This document shows, piece by piece, positions 35,905 through 45,636 of a stretch of DNA of 64,000 nt. A program made the translations under genes and the position numbers. The notes under the pieces were generated by a model, which had not been told where the DNA came from, did not search any database, and was given only the letters and a program-made list of their open reading frames with translations. Every line of letters starts with the position of its first letter. Positions within the stretch are counted from its first letter, which is position 1. The DNA is from Spiribacter sp. 1M189 (lineage in GTDB: Bacteria; Pseudomonadota; Gammaproteobacteria; Nitrococcales; Nitrococcaceae): assembly GCF_040838345.1 (NCBI RefSeq), contig NZ_JBAKFF010000001.1, positions 930,001 to 994,000 on the forward strand, read 5' to 3'.

Positions 35905-36969
35905 TCAGTTTCGATATAGGCGTCTCACTGCCCGGGTATGCGGTAGGTTGAGGAGCAGTGCATCGACGCACGAGCCATCCAGCCGACCGACCTCCACCAG
36001 GCGCTGCAGCTCCTGGATCGCCTCGTCCTCGCTCCAGGCGGGCTTGTAGATCCGTTCGGAAATGAGGGCGTCGAATACATCCGCGACGGCGGTAATGCGC
36101 CCTTCCATCGAGATCTCATCGCCGGAGAGCCCGAGGGGATAGCCACTTCCGTCAAGCCGTTCGTGATGCTCGCCGACAATACGTGACAGGCACTCGAAGC
36201 GTTGCGGGGAAAACGCACATAGCGCATTGAGGTCGTCGACCAAGGAGAGCCCGACCTCCACATGCTTTTGCATCACGCGGCGCTCATCCTCATTCAAGAC
36301 ATCAGGTTTCAGAAGAACCGCATCAGGAATGGCGATTTTGCCGATGTCATGCAGGGGCGCGAGCAGATAGATATCCTGCACGCGCTCATCCTCGAGGCGC
36401 CTCTTCCGCCCCAGCTCGGACGCGATGAGGCGGCAGTAAGCCCCCATGCGCGAGAGGTGGTCGGCCGTCTCAGAGTCCCGCAGGCGGGTGATCCGCTCCA
36501 GAATCCTGACAGGTAGCTCACTGCTGACGATCGCATCGGCAATGAGCGCGGCATAGGCTTCCAGATCCTCGCGCACTGAGGCCGGAAACGCCTCCGGCAG
36601 GAAACTGTTGTAGAAAGTGAAACCGAGGAATTGCCCACGCTTGTACATGGGCACGGTGACGGAGGCCTGGTAGTTCTCGTCCAGCAGCCAGCGGGAGTGC
36701 CGACGGTCCCGGTCCAGGGACTCCTGTAGAAACGGCAGATATCGCGTCTGCCCCGTCTGCGCAATACGGGAGAGAGAAGCACTATCGGATAAATGGAATT
36801 GGTAGCCTTTCAGCGGCCTCCCCTGCAAAGTGCTGTCCACATAGGTCGTGAGCTCGTCACTTTCCGCATCGTAAAGCGCACAGGCGATCCGATTGACTTC
36901 CGGAATGGCCGCAATGACCCGCGAATGAATGCGCGCGAGCTGCTCGCTGATGCTGGAGAGCTGGTCCAA
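35905..36969 (-). CDS. GAF/HD-GYP cyclic-di-GMP phosphodiesterase
   Basis: The 354-residue soluble protein has a GAF-like domain at about 5-150 (ACALYDAESDELTTYVDS, VTVPMYKRGQFLGFTFYNS) and HD-GYP from about 165: SETADHLSRM, LHDIGKIAIPD, MQKHVEVG, GEHHERLDGSGYP and ADVFDALISERIYKPAW. All metal ligands and GYP are present. It should degrade c-di-GMP under control of a small molecule or redox signal at the GAF domain. It is divergent from the TackOD1-GT2 operon across 189 bases, opposing the GGDEF enzyme downstream. Confidence 0.9.
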   Translation of the reverse strand: MDQLSSISEQLARIHSRVIAAIPEVNRIACALYDAESDELTTYVDSTLQGRPLKGYQFHLSDSASLSRIAQTGQTRYLPFLQESLDRDRRHSRWLLDENYQASVTVPMYKRGQFLGFTFYNSFLPEAFPASVREDLEAYAALIADAIVSSELPVRILERITRLRDSETADHLSRMGAYCRLIASELGRKRRLEDERVQDIYLLAPLHDIGKIAIPDAVLLKPDVLNEDERRVMQKHVEVGLSLVDDLNALCAFSPQRFECLSRIVGEHHERLDGSGYPLGLSGDEISMEGRITAVADVFDALISERIYKPAWSEDEAIQELQRLVEVGRLDGSCVDALLLNLPHTRAVRRLYRN

Positions 36970-37158
36970 GGATCCCCCATTTCACCCGGTTGTCCGGGTC
37001 CTGCTGGTCCGACCCGCCGATAGCTGATTATATTACCAGCTCATTATTTCGCTGCATTCGGTGGACCTTTCACCCAAACGGCGCATTGTCGCTCTCTCCC
37101 TCTGCTCCTACCGTCTCGTTGCACTCACCGCAACAAGCCCACGGAGCGACCCGAACCC

Positions 37159-38517
37159 ATGCATTTCAGCAGCGAGCGGCCAGGATCGAATCTCGTCGTC
37201 ATCGGCGATGATCAACTCGATGGACTGATCATCACGGGACTGACGGGAGAGGCCTTGCTGGAGGCCGCGCGCGCCCAGCGTGGCGATCCCCGCCATGCCT
37301 ATTATCCGTTGTTTGCGCTGCCGTCGGGCCCACCGCCGGACGGTACGCATGGCGCCGAGCTGGCGATGCTTCTGGACGGTATCGTCAATGACGAGGCCGA
37401 AGCCGCCTCCATGGCCGCCGAACACTGGCGCGAGGTCGATGGCCAGCATGCACTGCCGGCATCAACGCCGGAGGCACGGCTGATCAGCTACCTCGCGCTG
37501 CGGCCGTCCCGCCCTCTGGCACCATTGCGTGACTGGCGCAGCCCCACCGTCTACCGCTTCCCCCTCCTGGCCGCGCTGGGCGCCGGTGAAAGCGGCGAGA
37601 GCCTGTCGGTACTGGCCGCCCGAGGACTGCTGGTCCGACGCGAGCTCGTCGAGCGGCTGCGTCTTTGCCCGGGTTGCGGCGGCGCCCATCTGCTGTTCGT
37701 CGATACCTGCCCGAACTGCGCACGGATCGATATCGCCGCCGATGAATCCATCCATTGCTTCCGTTGCGGTCATGTCGAGAGCCAGGGGCGGTTCATGTCG
37801 GATGGCAGTCTGCAATGCCCCAACTGCCGAGCGCGTCTGCGCCATATCGGCACAGACTATGACCGGCCGCTTGAGCACTACCTGTGCCGCCGCTGCGGAG
37901 ACCGCTTCACGGAGCCGGATGTCGTGGCCCGATGCAGCATCTGCAGCCATGAATGCCATCCGGAAATGCTGACGACGCGCGAGGCCGGCACGTACCAGCT
38001 CACCGAATACGGACGGATGAGCGCCCTGGACGGCAGCGCCGGTCGGGTGTTCGAGCGCTTCGATGCCGATCGCTATCTCAACCCCGAGCGCTTTGAGCAT
38101 CTACTCGACTGGCAGATGGGAATCACCCGGGCGCACTCCGACTGCCGGTTTGCCCTGGTACTCATCCAACTGCGTTGGCCGGCACCGGCGCAGTCGGCGC
38201 AAGGCCGGGCGCAGGCCCGTGTCCTGGTCCGGGAGTTCGCGGAACGACTGCCGGAGTTCCTGCGCGAGGCCGATATCTGCGCGCGAACCCGGGAGCCCGA
38301 TTTCTGGATCCTGATGCCGCAGGCGGATTCACGGGAGGCGAAAGTCATCCTCGATCGGCTGCAGAGTGCGATCCGCGACGAGGGAACACCACGCGAGGCC
38401 GGACTGAGCCTCTCAGCGCGTGTGCTGCGCTCGTCCGATCTGCGCGGCCTCGGTAAGGATGCGCGGTCCGTCATGGACCAGGTGCTTCGAGCATCCGAAG
38501 GCACAGCGAATGCTTGA
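37159..38517 (+). CDS. TackOD1-like zinc-ribbon protein with a degenerate GGDEF domain
   Basis: The 452-residue protein has a mixed N-terminal part (1-165). Three zinc-ribbon-like Cys sets follow (C170/C173 with C184/C187, C200/C203 with C220/C223, C243/C246 with C259/C262), typical of TackOD1 (Thaumarchaeal output domain 1) proteins. Residues about 295-450 look like a GGDEF fold with the signature replaced by REPDF (FLREADICARTREPDFWILMP in outline) and metal-binding residues lost, so no cyclase activity is expected. It may sense c-di-GMP or control the synthase encoded just after it (8-base overlap). There is no membrane segment. Confidence 0.7.
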   Translation: MHFSSERPGSNLVVIGDDQLDGLIITGLTGEALLEAARAQRGDPRHAYYPLFALPSGPPPDGTHGAELAMLLDGIVNDEAEAASMAAEHWREVDGQHALPASTPEARLISYLALRPSRPLAPLRDWRSPTVYRFPLLAALGAGESGESLSVLAARGLLVRRELVERLRLCPGCGGAHLLFVDTCPNCARIDIAADESIHCFRCGHVESQGRFMSDGSLQCPNCRARLRHIGTDYDRPLEHYLCRRCGDRFTEPDVVARCSICSHECHPEMLTTREAGTYQLTEYGRMSALDGSAGRVFERFDADRYLNPERFEHLLDWQMGITRAHSDCRFALVLIQLRWPAPAQSAQGRAQARVLVREFAERLPEFLREADICARTREPDFWILMPQADSREAKVILDRLQSAIRDEGTPREAGLSLSARVLRSSDLRGLGKDARSVMDQVLRASEGTANA

Positions 38518-39808
38518 AGCCTCTGTTCAAGCCGCCTTGATGATGGCGTCCCAGCAACCGGTCTTTCCCATGGTGCTGATCCTGGAGCTGCCGCTCTACG
38601 CACTGATCATCGCCGGCATCATTCGCTATCGTCTGATCCATCGGCGGGCCCATCGACAGCCGCGGCTGCATGCGCCGCCGGTGAGCTGCGTGATCACCTG
38701 CTACAGCGAGGGCCCGGCGGTCCAGAACACCATCCGCAGCCTCGCCAGCCAGATCTACCCCGGGTCCATCGAGATTCTCGCCGTTGTCGATGGAGCTTCG
38801 GCCAACCGCGAGACGTGGCAGGCGCTGCAGGCCATGAAGTCGGAGCTGGCCCGGTCGCCAAAACGTACGCTGAAGATCCTGCCCAAATGGCACCGCGGCG
38901 GACGAGTCTCTTCGATGAATGCCGGCCTGCAGCTCAGTCGCGGTGAGATCGTCATGGCGCTGGATGGTGATACCAGCTTCGACAATGACATGGTCGCCGA
39001 GGCGGTGTCGCGTATGGCCGACCCGGCCATGCTGGCGCTCACTGGCACGCTGCGGGTCCGCAATCGCAGAGCCAGTCTATGGACCCGATTCCAGGCGCTG
39101 GAGTATCTGGTGGGGCTGATCGCCACCCGAACCGGGCTCGGCTCATTCAATCTCCTCAACAACGTCTCGGGCGCATTCGGCGTCTTCCGCCGGGATGTCC
39201 TCACCCGCATGGGGGGCTGGGAGTGCGGCACCGCCGAGGATCTCGACATGACGATGCGCCTGAAACGCTATGGTCACCGCCGTCGCGATCGGCGTATCGG
39301 CTTTGAGCCCTACGCCATCGGTCATACCGATGCACCGTCCGGCTTCCGCGAGCTCCTCAAGCAACGCCTGCGCTGGGACGGTGATCTGTTCTATATCTAC
39401 GCCCGCAAGCACCGTGGCGCCTTCGCACCCGGCATCATGGGCTGGCCGAATCTCATCGCCACCCTCTGGTATGGGCTGCTCCACCAGATCGTCCTGCCCT
39501 TTGTCATCGTGATCTATCTGATCTGGATTGTCATGACACGGCCTGCCGAGCAGGTAATGGCAGGGCTGATCCTCATCTATGGCCTGTATCTGCTGATTTC
39601 GCTGGTCATGACCGTTATCGCCATTGCCATGCTCTCGGAGCGGCGTGGCGAGGACCTGCCACTGCTCCTCCTGCTGCCACTGTTCCCGCTCTACCGAGGG
39701 GGAATGCGGTTGTGGTCAACCGTGGCCATCCTCGCCGAGATCGTCCTCGAGACCCACAAGGACTCCAGCATGGCGCCCTGGTGGATCCTGAAAAGGAGCC
39801 GATACTGA
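38510..39808 (+). CDS. Processive family 2 glycosyltransferase (cellulose/hyaluronan synthase-like)
   Basis: The 432-residue membrane enzyme has one N-terminal segment (20-40) and about four C-terminal segments (from 320). The GT-A domain has Asp94 (AVVDGAS), DGD at 152-154, GTAEDLD (Asp244) and QRLRW at 285-289, the D,D,D,Q(Q/R)xRW set of processive beta-glycan synthases. Such enzymes polymerise and extrude the chain across the inner membrane. No PilZ domain is present. ATG 38510 overlaps the TackOD1 gene by eight bases and follows GAAGG. It shares one base with the TolC-like gene. Confidence 0.87.
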   Translation: MLEASVQAALMMASQQPVFPMVLILELPLYALIIAGIIRYRLIHRRAHRQPRLHAPPVSCVITCYSEGPAVQNTIRSLASQIYPGSIEILAVVDGASANRETWQALQAMKSELARSPKRTLKILPKWHRGGRVSSMNAGLQLSRGEIVMALDGDTSFDNDMVAEAVSRMADPAMLALTGTLRVRNRRASLWTRFQALEYLVGLIATRTGLGSFNLLNNVSGAFGVFRRDVLTRMGGWECGTAEDLDMTMRLKRYGHRRRDRRIGFEPYAIGHTDAPSGFRELLKQRLRWDGDLFYIYARKHRGAFAPGIMGWPNLIATLWYGLLHQIVLPFVIVIYLIWIVMTRPAEQVMAGLILIYGLYLLISLVMTVIAIAMLSERRGEDLPLLLLLPLFPLYRGGMRLWSTVAILAEIVLETHKDSSMAPWWILKRSRY

Positions 39809-41130
39809 TGCGTTTCGTCCTCTCTCTCACCCTCTCTCTAACCGTCGTGGCCCCGTCGCTCTCCAGCGTCTTCGCAATGGATGGAGAGCCGCCGCTCGAG
39901 CGCACGGCACTCGCCGCCTCCGTGCACACCTCGCCCCGGGTACAGGCCGCGCGCGCCGAAGCGGATGTCATCGAGCAGCAGCGCCGGCAACTAGCAGCCG
40001 AGGGCGGCTGGCGTGCCTTTGGCGCCCTGTCGGGCGCCGCCGTCAATGAGATCGAAGGCAATAACGGCAACCGACGATACGACCGTCTGCAGGGGAACAT
40101 CGGCGTCAGTCGCCCCCTGCTCGGCAGCAGGACGGCGCAGCGGAAAGCCCTGCTCACGCTTGAAAGACAGCGTTTACGCGCGGAGGGAATAAGCGGTGAG
40201 GTCGCCGAGGACGTAGGTAACGAATTGCGCGAATCCTATGCGAAATACTGGATCAATGATCGCCGCTACCGGCTGGCATCAGCCTGGCAGCAGACACTGT
40301 CGGAGCGCCTTGAAGGGCTTCGATCCCAGGTTGGTACCACCCTTCGCGCCTCGGAGTTTGCCGAGGCGCGTTCGGCTCTGCGCATCGCGCGGGAAAACCG
40401 GCAACGGGCGCGCAATGATCGGCAAATGCAGCTGAATACACTGCAGGCCCTGCTGGGCGAGAGCGTCAGCGCCTTCGACCCTCGCTGGCCGGTGGAGAAT
40501 GGGATCTGCCGGCGTGAGGGAGTACTCCTCGAGGCAGCGCTGGCCGCCGACCCGATCAGCGACAGCGCCCGCCAGGAACTGGCATTACTGCTGGAACGCG
40601 GCGCTAGCGGGCTCACCGATGAGGTCCAGTCGGACCTGGTGCTGACCCATACCCAGACTGTTGAGGACTGGGACGAAAACGGCGATGAGACGAGCGTAGG
40701 GCTCACGGCGGAAATCCCGCTCAGCCTGGGTCAGGCACGTGATGCGCGGCGAAATCTGCGCAACGCGGAAGTCCTTCAGGTCCAGCGTCGGATTGAGGCC
40801 AACCGGCAGGCACTGCGCGGGCGTATCGGGATGGCCATGGCGGCGCTGCGCAACACCACTCAGGCCCGGCAGGCCGCCGATGAGCGTCTGGACCAGGCCC
40901 GCGACGACTGGAATGAAGAGCGACGTCGACTGCAGTCCGGTCTGACACGCAGCCCGATGCCAGCTCTGCGCGCTGCGATCCGCTGGTATCAGATCGCCGA
41001 GGAGCGGCTCGATCGCGAGGCCGAATGGCTGCTCGCCCGCGCACCGCTGGAGCGATTCGAAACACCCGGCTGCCGCACACCGCGGCCGGGCGCAATGGAC
41101 ATGCCGCGCGAGGAGATCCCGACGTCATGA
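39808..41130 (+). CDS. TolC-like outer-membrane efflux protein
   Basis: The 440-residue protein has a signal peptide (MRFVLSLTLSLTVVAPSLSS onward, cleavage near VFAM). It then has long alpha-helical stretches rich in Arg, Gln and Glu with TolC-type heptads (ASVHTSPRVQAARAEADVIE, GVSRPLLGSRTAQRKALL), plus short barrel-like segments (SVGLTAEIPLSLGQARDARR). TolC proteins form a trimeric outer-membrane channel with a periplasmic tunnel. It is placed between a GT2 synthase and an HlyD-like adaptor, so polysaccharide export is the likeliest cargo. GGAG precedes the ATG by ten bases. Confidence 0.8.
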   Translation: MRFVLSLTLSLTVVAPSLSSVFAMDGEPPLERTALAASVHTSPRVQAARAEADVIEQQRRQLAAEGGWRAFGALSGAAVNEIEGNNGNRRYDRLQGNIGVSRPLLGSRTAQRKALLTLERQRLRAEGISGEVAEDVGNELRESYAKYWINDRRYRLASAWQQTLSERLEGLRSQVGTTLRASEFAEARSALRIARENRQRARNDRQMQLNTLQALLGESVSAFDPRWPVENGICRREGVLLEAALAADPISDSARQELALLLERGASGLTDEVQSDLVLTHTQTVEDWDENGDETSVGLTAEIPLSLGQARDARRNLRNAEVLQVQRRIEANRQALRGRIGMAMAALRNTTQARQAADERLDQARDDWNEERRRLQSGLTRSPMPALRAAIRWYQIAEERLDREAEWLLARAPLERFETPGCRTPRPGAMDMPREEIPTS

Positions 41131-42263
41131 GAGTTCAGTTCACCGGCCAGGGCACGCGTCGAATCGGGAGCGGTATTCCCGTCCAGTACGGCGCTGCCCG
41201 GCGTCCGACACCGCGGGTGCGTTGGCTGCTCGTCATACTCGTCGTCTCGAGCCCACTGATTTATCTGGCATGGATGATCCTGCGGGGCGGCCTCATGGTG
41301 GACGCGAGCGGCGTGCTCTCCTACGAAACGACCCGCGCCGGCGCCATGGTGAGCGGCGTTGTCCGGGAGGTGCTTGTCGAAGAGAACGACAGCGTCAGGG
41401 CCGGACAGCCTCTGATCCGCATGGAGAATCCGGAAATCCAGGGGCGGATCCGCCATCTACGCCAGGAACTCGAGCGGATCCGGGCAGACAAGGCCCGGAC
41501 GCGTAATCAGGCACAACGCAGCCTCACGATCGCACGCGACGAAATCGCCGCCCTGGAGACCTTGCTGGATGATCAGACGGAATGGTTGCAGCAGGTCAGG
41601 ACCCTGTCCCGCGGGGGCGCCATCACGGGACGCGAACAGTACGAGGTGGCGGCCCGACTGCAGGAGACGCGTCGTCGTCTGATGGAGGCAAGGGAACGCG
41701 CGCTCGAGGCGGAGCGGGCCTTGCAGCAGGGGGACGCCAGCCTGCGCGAGCGGGAGCGGCAGCTGCGCCTGTCACTGGATATCGCACGGACTAATCAAAC
41801 CTTTCTCGATATCCGTGCCGATGTGGACGGCGATGTTGTCGAAGTCGAGGTCAGACCCGGCGACACGGTGGGCCCTGGGACAACCCTGCTGACCATGACC
41901 CGACCCTCCGTTCCCGAGCTGACCGCCTACCTGCGCCCCGCCGATGGCGCCTTTGTGCAAGCCGGCGGCATCGTCCAGGTTCGCCTCCCGGACGGAAGCC
42001 GCCTACTGGGCGAGGTGATCGGCCGGCCGCGACTGACCGGCCGGGTGCCAGCGACCATGCGACAGCTCATCCAGGACGCGGAAGCCGCGCTGATGGTGCG
42101 CATCGGCCTGAACGAGACGGTGCCGGAGCCCATGGCGGTGCATGGCCTGCCGGTTTCCGTCGAGTTCGCAAGCGGCCTTGATGTGGCGCTCACGCGCCTC
42201 GATCTGATGCCGGCCATGGAGGGTGCGGTGACCGCCATCGCCCAGAGCCGCGAGACGCAATAA
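41127..42263 (+). CDS. HlyD-like membrane fusion/adaptor protein
   Basis: The 378-residue protein has one membrane segment (about 32-51), then a biotinyl-lipoyl half (GAMVSGVVREVLVEENDSVRAGQPL in outline), a coiled coil at about 105-210 and the second lipoyl half (DIRADVDGDVVEVEVRPGDTVGPG in outline), followed by beta-barrel segments. This is the membrane fusion protein that joins an inner-membrane machine to a TolC channel. ATG overlaps the TolC-like stop as ATGA. No ABC, MFS or RND pump is in the operon; the GT2 synthase is the only inner-membrane partner. Confidence 0.88.
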   Translation: MRVQFTGQGTRRIGSGIPVQYGAARRPTPRVRWLLVILVVSSPLIYLAWMILRGGLMVDASGVLSYETTRAGAMVSGVVREVLVEENDSVRAGQPLIRMENPEIQGRIRHLRQELERIRADKARTRNQAQRSLTIARDEIAALETLLDDQTEWLQQVRTLSRGGAITGREQYEVAARLQETRRRLMEARERALEAERALQQGDASLRERERQLRLSLDIARTNQTFLDIRADVDGDVVEVEVRPGDTVGPGTTLLTMTRPSVPELTAYLRPADGAFVQAGGIVQVRLPDGSRLLGEVIGRPRLTGRVPATMRQLIQDAEAALMVRIGLNETVPEPMAVHGLPVSVEFASGLDVALTRLDLMPAMEGAVTAIAQSRETQ

Positions 42264-42269
42264 TCCCGC

Positions 42270-44303
42270 TCAGGCGGTATCCCGATCCGGTTCACCCAGC
42301 GCATGGCGCTGCAGACGCTTGATCTCGTCTCGCAGCTTGCCGGCCTCCTCGAACTCAAGGTTGCGGGCGTGCTGGTGCATCTGCTGCTCGAGCGCCTTGA
42401 TCCGCTTGACCGCCTGAGCAGTGGTAAGGTCGGCATAGGCGCGCGCGGCTTCCGCCACCTCGGCATAGTGCTCGGCGGTGTCGGGTGCGCTGGCACCGCC
42501 CCGCTCCATGACATCGGCGATCGCCTTGCGGATACCCTGCGGCGTGATGCCGTGGGCCTCGTTGTGGGCCATCTGTTTCTCCCGCCGGCGCTCGGTCTCG
42601 TCGATCGCCCGGCGCATGGAGTCGGTGATCTGATCAGCGTAGAGGATGGCCCGGCCGTTGACGTTGCGCGCTGCCCGGCCGATGGTCTGGATCAGTGAAC
42701 GCTCGGCACGCAGGAAGCCCTCCTTGTCCGCGTCCAGAATAGCGACCAAAGAAACCTCTGGAATATCAAGCCCTTCTCGCAACAGATTAATGCCAACCAG
42801 CACATCGAACTCGCCCAACCGCAGGTCACGGATGATCTCGGTGCGCTCCACGGTATCGATATCGGAGTGCAGATAGCGCACCCGCACACCGTTTTCTGAC
42901 AGATACTCGGTGAGGTCTTCCGCCATACGCTTGGTCAGCGTAGTGACCAGCACGCGCTCGCCTGCCTGACTGCGTTCGGTGATCTCGCCCAGCACGTCAT
43001 CCACCTGCGTTCCGGCCGGGCGGACCTCCACAGCCGGATCCACCAGACCGGTGGGTCGCACGACCTGCTCCGCCACCGTGGCGGCGTGTTTCTGCTCGTA
43101 CGGACCCGGCGTGGCCGAGACGTAAATGCGCTGCGGGGCGATTTCGTCGAATTCTTCGAATTTCAACGGCCGATTGTCCAGCGCCGAGGGCAGTCGGAAA
43201 CCGTACTCCACCAGGGTCTCCTTACGCGCGCGGTCGCCGCGGTACATGCCGCCAACCTGCGAAACCGTCACATGCGACTCGTCGATGAACAGAATGGCGT
43301 CGTCCGGCACGTAATCGAAGAGACATGGTGGCGGCTCCCCCGGGCCACGCCCGGAGAGATAGCGCGAGTAGTTCTCGATCCCATTGCAGTAGCCCAGTTC
43401 CTGCATCATCTCCAGGTCAAAGCGGGTGCGCTGCTCCAGCCGCTGCGCCTCGAGCAACCGGCCGGCGCCCTGCAGCTGCTCGAGCCGTTCCTTGAGCTCG
43501 ACCTTGATCTTTTCCACGGCGCTCAGCACCGTTTCACGCGGCGTAACGTAATGCGATTTCGGATAGACCGTCAGGCGTGGAACCCGACGCAGTACCTCCC
43601 CGGTGAGCGGGTCGAACCAGGCAAGGCTCTCGATCTCGTCATCGAAGAGCTCGACCCGCACCGCCTCATCCTCGGACTCCGCGGGGAAGATATCGATGAC
43701 ATCCCCGCGGGCACGGTAGGTCCCCCGGGAGAAATCATAGTCGTTGCGGGCGTACTGCAGCTGGGCGAGCCGGCGAAGGATGCGACGCTGATCGACCTGT
43801 TCGCCCTGCTGGAGATGCAGCACCATTTCCAGATAGGCGGTCGGATCGCCAAGGCCATAGATGGACGAGACCGAGGCGACGATGATCGTATCGCGCCGCT
43901 CGATGATGGCCTTGGTCGCCGACAGCCGCATCTGCTCGATATGCTCGTTGACCGAGGCATCCTTCTCGATGAAGGTGTCGGAGGATGGCACGTAGGCCTC
44001 GGGCTGATAGTAATCGTAGTAGGAGACGAAGTACTCCACGGCGTTGTTCGGGAAGAACGCCTTCATTTCCCCGTATAGCTGTGCCGCCAGCGTCTTGTTC
44101 GGCGCAAGAATCACCGCGGGCCGCTGCTCCCGGGCGATCAGGCTCGCCATGGTGAAGGTCTTGCCGGACCCGGTCACGCCGAGCAGGGTCTGGTGCGGGT
44201 GGCCCGCCTGCAGACTGGCCGCCAGCGACTCGATCGCGGCGGGCTGATCGCCCGCGGGCTCGAATTCGCTTTCGATCTGAAAACGCAGTGTCTGATCCGT
44301 CAT
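42270..44303 (-). CDS. uvrB: Excinuclease ABC subunit B
   Basis: The 677-residue protein has Walker [34 protein letters not shown]-type beta-hairpin region, [19 protein letters not shown]-type helicase motif [21 protein letters not shown] and a C-terminal UVR domain ([20 protein letters not shown]), each named in part. It is the damage-verifying helicase-like subunit of nucleotide excision repair. It is divergent from the aminotransferase gene and converges on the HlyD-like gene with six bases between stops. Confidence 0.98.
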   Translation of the reverse strand: MTDQTLRFQIESEFEPAGDQPAAIESLAASLQAGHPHQTLLGVTGSGKTFTMASLIAREQRPAVILAPNKTLAAQLYGEMKAFFPNNAVEYFVSYYDYYQPEAYVPSSDTFIEKDASVNEHIEQMRLSATKAIIERRDTIIVASVSSIYGLGDPTAYLEMVLHLQQGEQVDQRRILRRLAQLQYARNDYDFSRGTYRARGDVIDIFPAESEDEAVRVELFDDEIESLAWFDPLTGEVLRRVPRLTVYPKSHYVTPRETVLSAVEKIKVELKERLEQLQGAGRLLEAQRLEQRTRFDLEMMQELGYCNGIENYSRYLSGRGPGEPPPCLFDYVPDDAILFIDESHVTVSQVGGMYRGDRARKETLVEYGFRLPSALDNRPLKFEEFDEIAPQRIYVSATPGPYEQKHAATVAEQVVRPTGLVDPAVEVRPAGTQVDDVLGEITERSQAGERVLVTTLTKRMAEDLTEYLSENGVRVRYLHSDIDTVERTEIIRDLRLGEFDVLVGINLLREGLDIPEVSLVAILDADKEGFLRAERSLIQTIGRAARNVNGRAILYADQITDSMRRAIDETERRREKQMAHNEAHGITPQGIRKAIADVMERGGASAPDTAEHYAEVAEAARAYADLTTAQAVKRIKALEQQMHQHARNLEFEEAGKLRDEIKRLQRHALGEPDRDTA

Positions 44304-44368
44304 GGCAATGCAGGTCCGATGGTGTTTCGCGTATCATTCACGCCAAACAACAGAAGTGGAGGCGATCC

Positions 44369-45559
44369 TTGGATATTCAACTTTCCGAGCGCGTGGAACG
44401 CGTCAAGCCCTCGCCCACGATGGCCGTCACCGCCCGCGCCGCGGAGATGCGCGCCGCCGGGCATGACATCATCGGCCTCGGGGCCGGCGAGCCCGATTTC
44501 GATACGCCCGAGCATATCAGCGAAGCGGCCATCCAGGCGATCCGCAACGGCCAGACCCGTTATACCCCGGTGGACGGCACCCCGGCGCTCAAGCAGGCCA
44601 TTCAGGCCAAATTCGAGCGCGATAACGGCCTTGCCTACGAGGCCAACCAGATCCTGGTTTCCTCAGGCGCCAAGCAGAGCCTCTACAACCTGTTCACCGC
44701 CGTGCTGAATGCCGGTGACGAGGTGGTGATTCCCGCCCCCTACTGGGTGTCATATCCGGATATGGCCCTGCTGGCCGACGGCGTGCCCCGCATCGTCGAG
44801 GCGGACCAGTCGCAGCGTTTCAAGATCACGCCGGCGCAACTCGACGCGGCCATTACCGAGCGCACCCGCATCGTGGTGCTCAACAGCCCCTCCAACCCCA
44901 CCGGCAGCGCCTATAGCCGGGCGGAATTCGAGGCTCTGGGCGAGGTCCTTCGCCGGCATCCGCAGGTGCTGATCGCAAGCGACGATATCTACGAGCATAT
45001 CCTCTGGACCGACGAGCCGTTCAGCAACATCGCCATGGTCTGTCCGGATCTCGTCGACCGCACGGTGGTGGTCAACGGGGTTTCCAAGGCGTACGCCATG
45101 ACCGGCTGGCGGATCGGCTATGCCGCGGGCCCCGCCCGCGTCATCGGCGCCATGAAGAAAATCCAGTCGCAGAGCACCTCCAACGCCAGCTCCATCTCGC
45201 AGGCCGCCTCGGTGGCGGCACTGGACGGCGATCAGGGCGTCATTGCGCCGATGGTCAAGGCCTTCCGCGAGCGCCATGACTATGTCGTCGAGCGCCTGAA
45301 CGCCATGCGGGGTGTCTGCTGCATTGCCGGTGACGGGACCTTCTACGCCTATCCGGATGTCAGTGAGGCAATCGACAGCATCGAAGGCGTCAGCACGGAT
45401 ACAGAGCTCGCGGAGTACCTGATCGGCGAGGCCAACGTGGCACTCGTCCCCGGCACGGCCTTCGGCCTCCCCGGCCATGCCCGCATTTCCTATGCCACCA
45501 GCATGGACAACCTGCAGAAGGCCATGGACCGGCTCGAGGGCGTGTTCAGGCGCGACTGA
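44369..45559 (+). CDS. Class I pyridoxal-phosphate aminotransferase (aspartate aminotransferase type)
   Basis: The 396-residue protein has GLGAGEPDFDTPEHI, YTPVDGTPALKQAI, SSGAKQSLYNL, LNSPSNPTGSAYSRAEFEAL (PLP region), SDDIYEHI and GVSKAYAMTGWRIGYAAGP with the Schiff-base Lys. This is the pattern of bacterial type Ib aspartate/prephenate aminotransferases. The start is TTG 44369, six bases after GGAGG; the in-frame sequence upstream of it is not conserved in type. It transaminates aspartate/oxaloacetate or aromatic precursors in the cytosol. Confidence 0.92.
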   Translation: MDIQLSERVERVKPSPTMAVTARAAEMRAAGHDIIGLGAGEPDFDTPEHISEAAIQAIRNGQTRYTPVDGTPALKQAIQAKFERDNGLAYEANQILVSSGAKQSLYNLFTAVLNAGDEVVIPAPYWVSYPDMALLADGVPRIVEADQSQRFKITPAQLDAAITERTRIVVLNSPSNPTGSAYSRAEFEALGEVLRRHPQVLIASDDIYEHILWTDEPFSNIAMVCPDLVDRTVVVNGVSKAYAMTGWRIGYAAGPARVIGAMKKIQSQSTSNASSISQAASVAALDGDQGVIAPMVKAFRERHDYVVERLNAMRGVCCIAGDGTFYAYPDVSEAIDSIEGVSTDTELAEYLIGEANVALVPGTAFGLPGHARISYATSMDNLQKAMDRLEGVFRRD

Positions 45560-45571
45560 ACGGCCCTGCCA

Positions 45572-45613
45572 TCACGCCGTGCCGGTTGACGGCACGGCGT
45601 GAGGCGCTAAACT
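45572..45613 (+). promoter_or_regulatory. Promoter of tRNA-Asn embedded in a strong hairpin
   Basis: TTGACG (45586-45591) and TAAACT (45608-45613) are 16 bases apart, ending 23 bases before tRNA-Asn. The -35 box starts in the loop of a perfect 12-bp palindrome (45572-45602, TCACGCCGTGCC and its complement around GGTTGAC). The palindrome sits 12 bases after the aminotransferase stop and may also act as its 3' end, but no T-tract follows. Confidence 0.5.
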
Positions 45614-45636
45614 ACGCGCTTCGACAAAAAGGCGAT

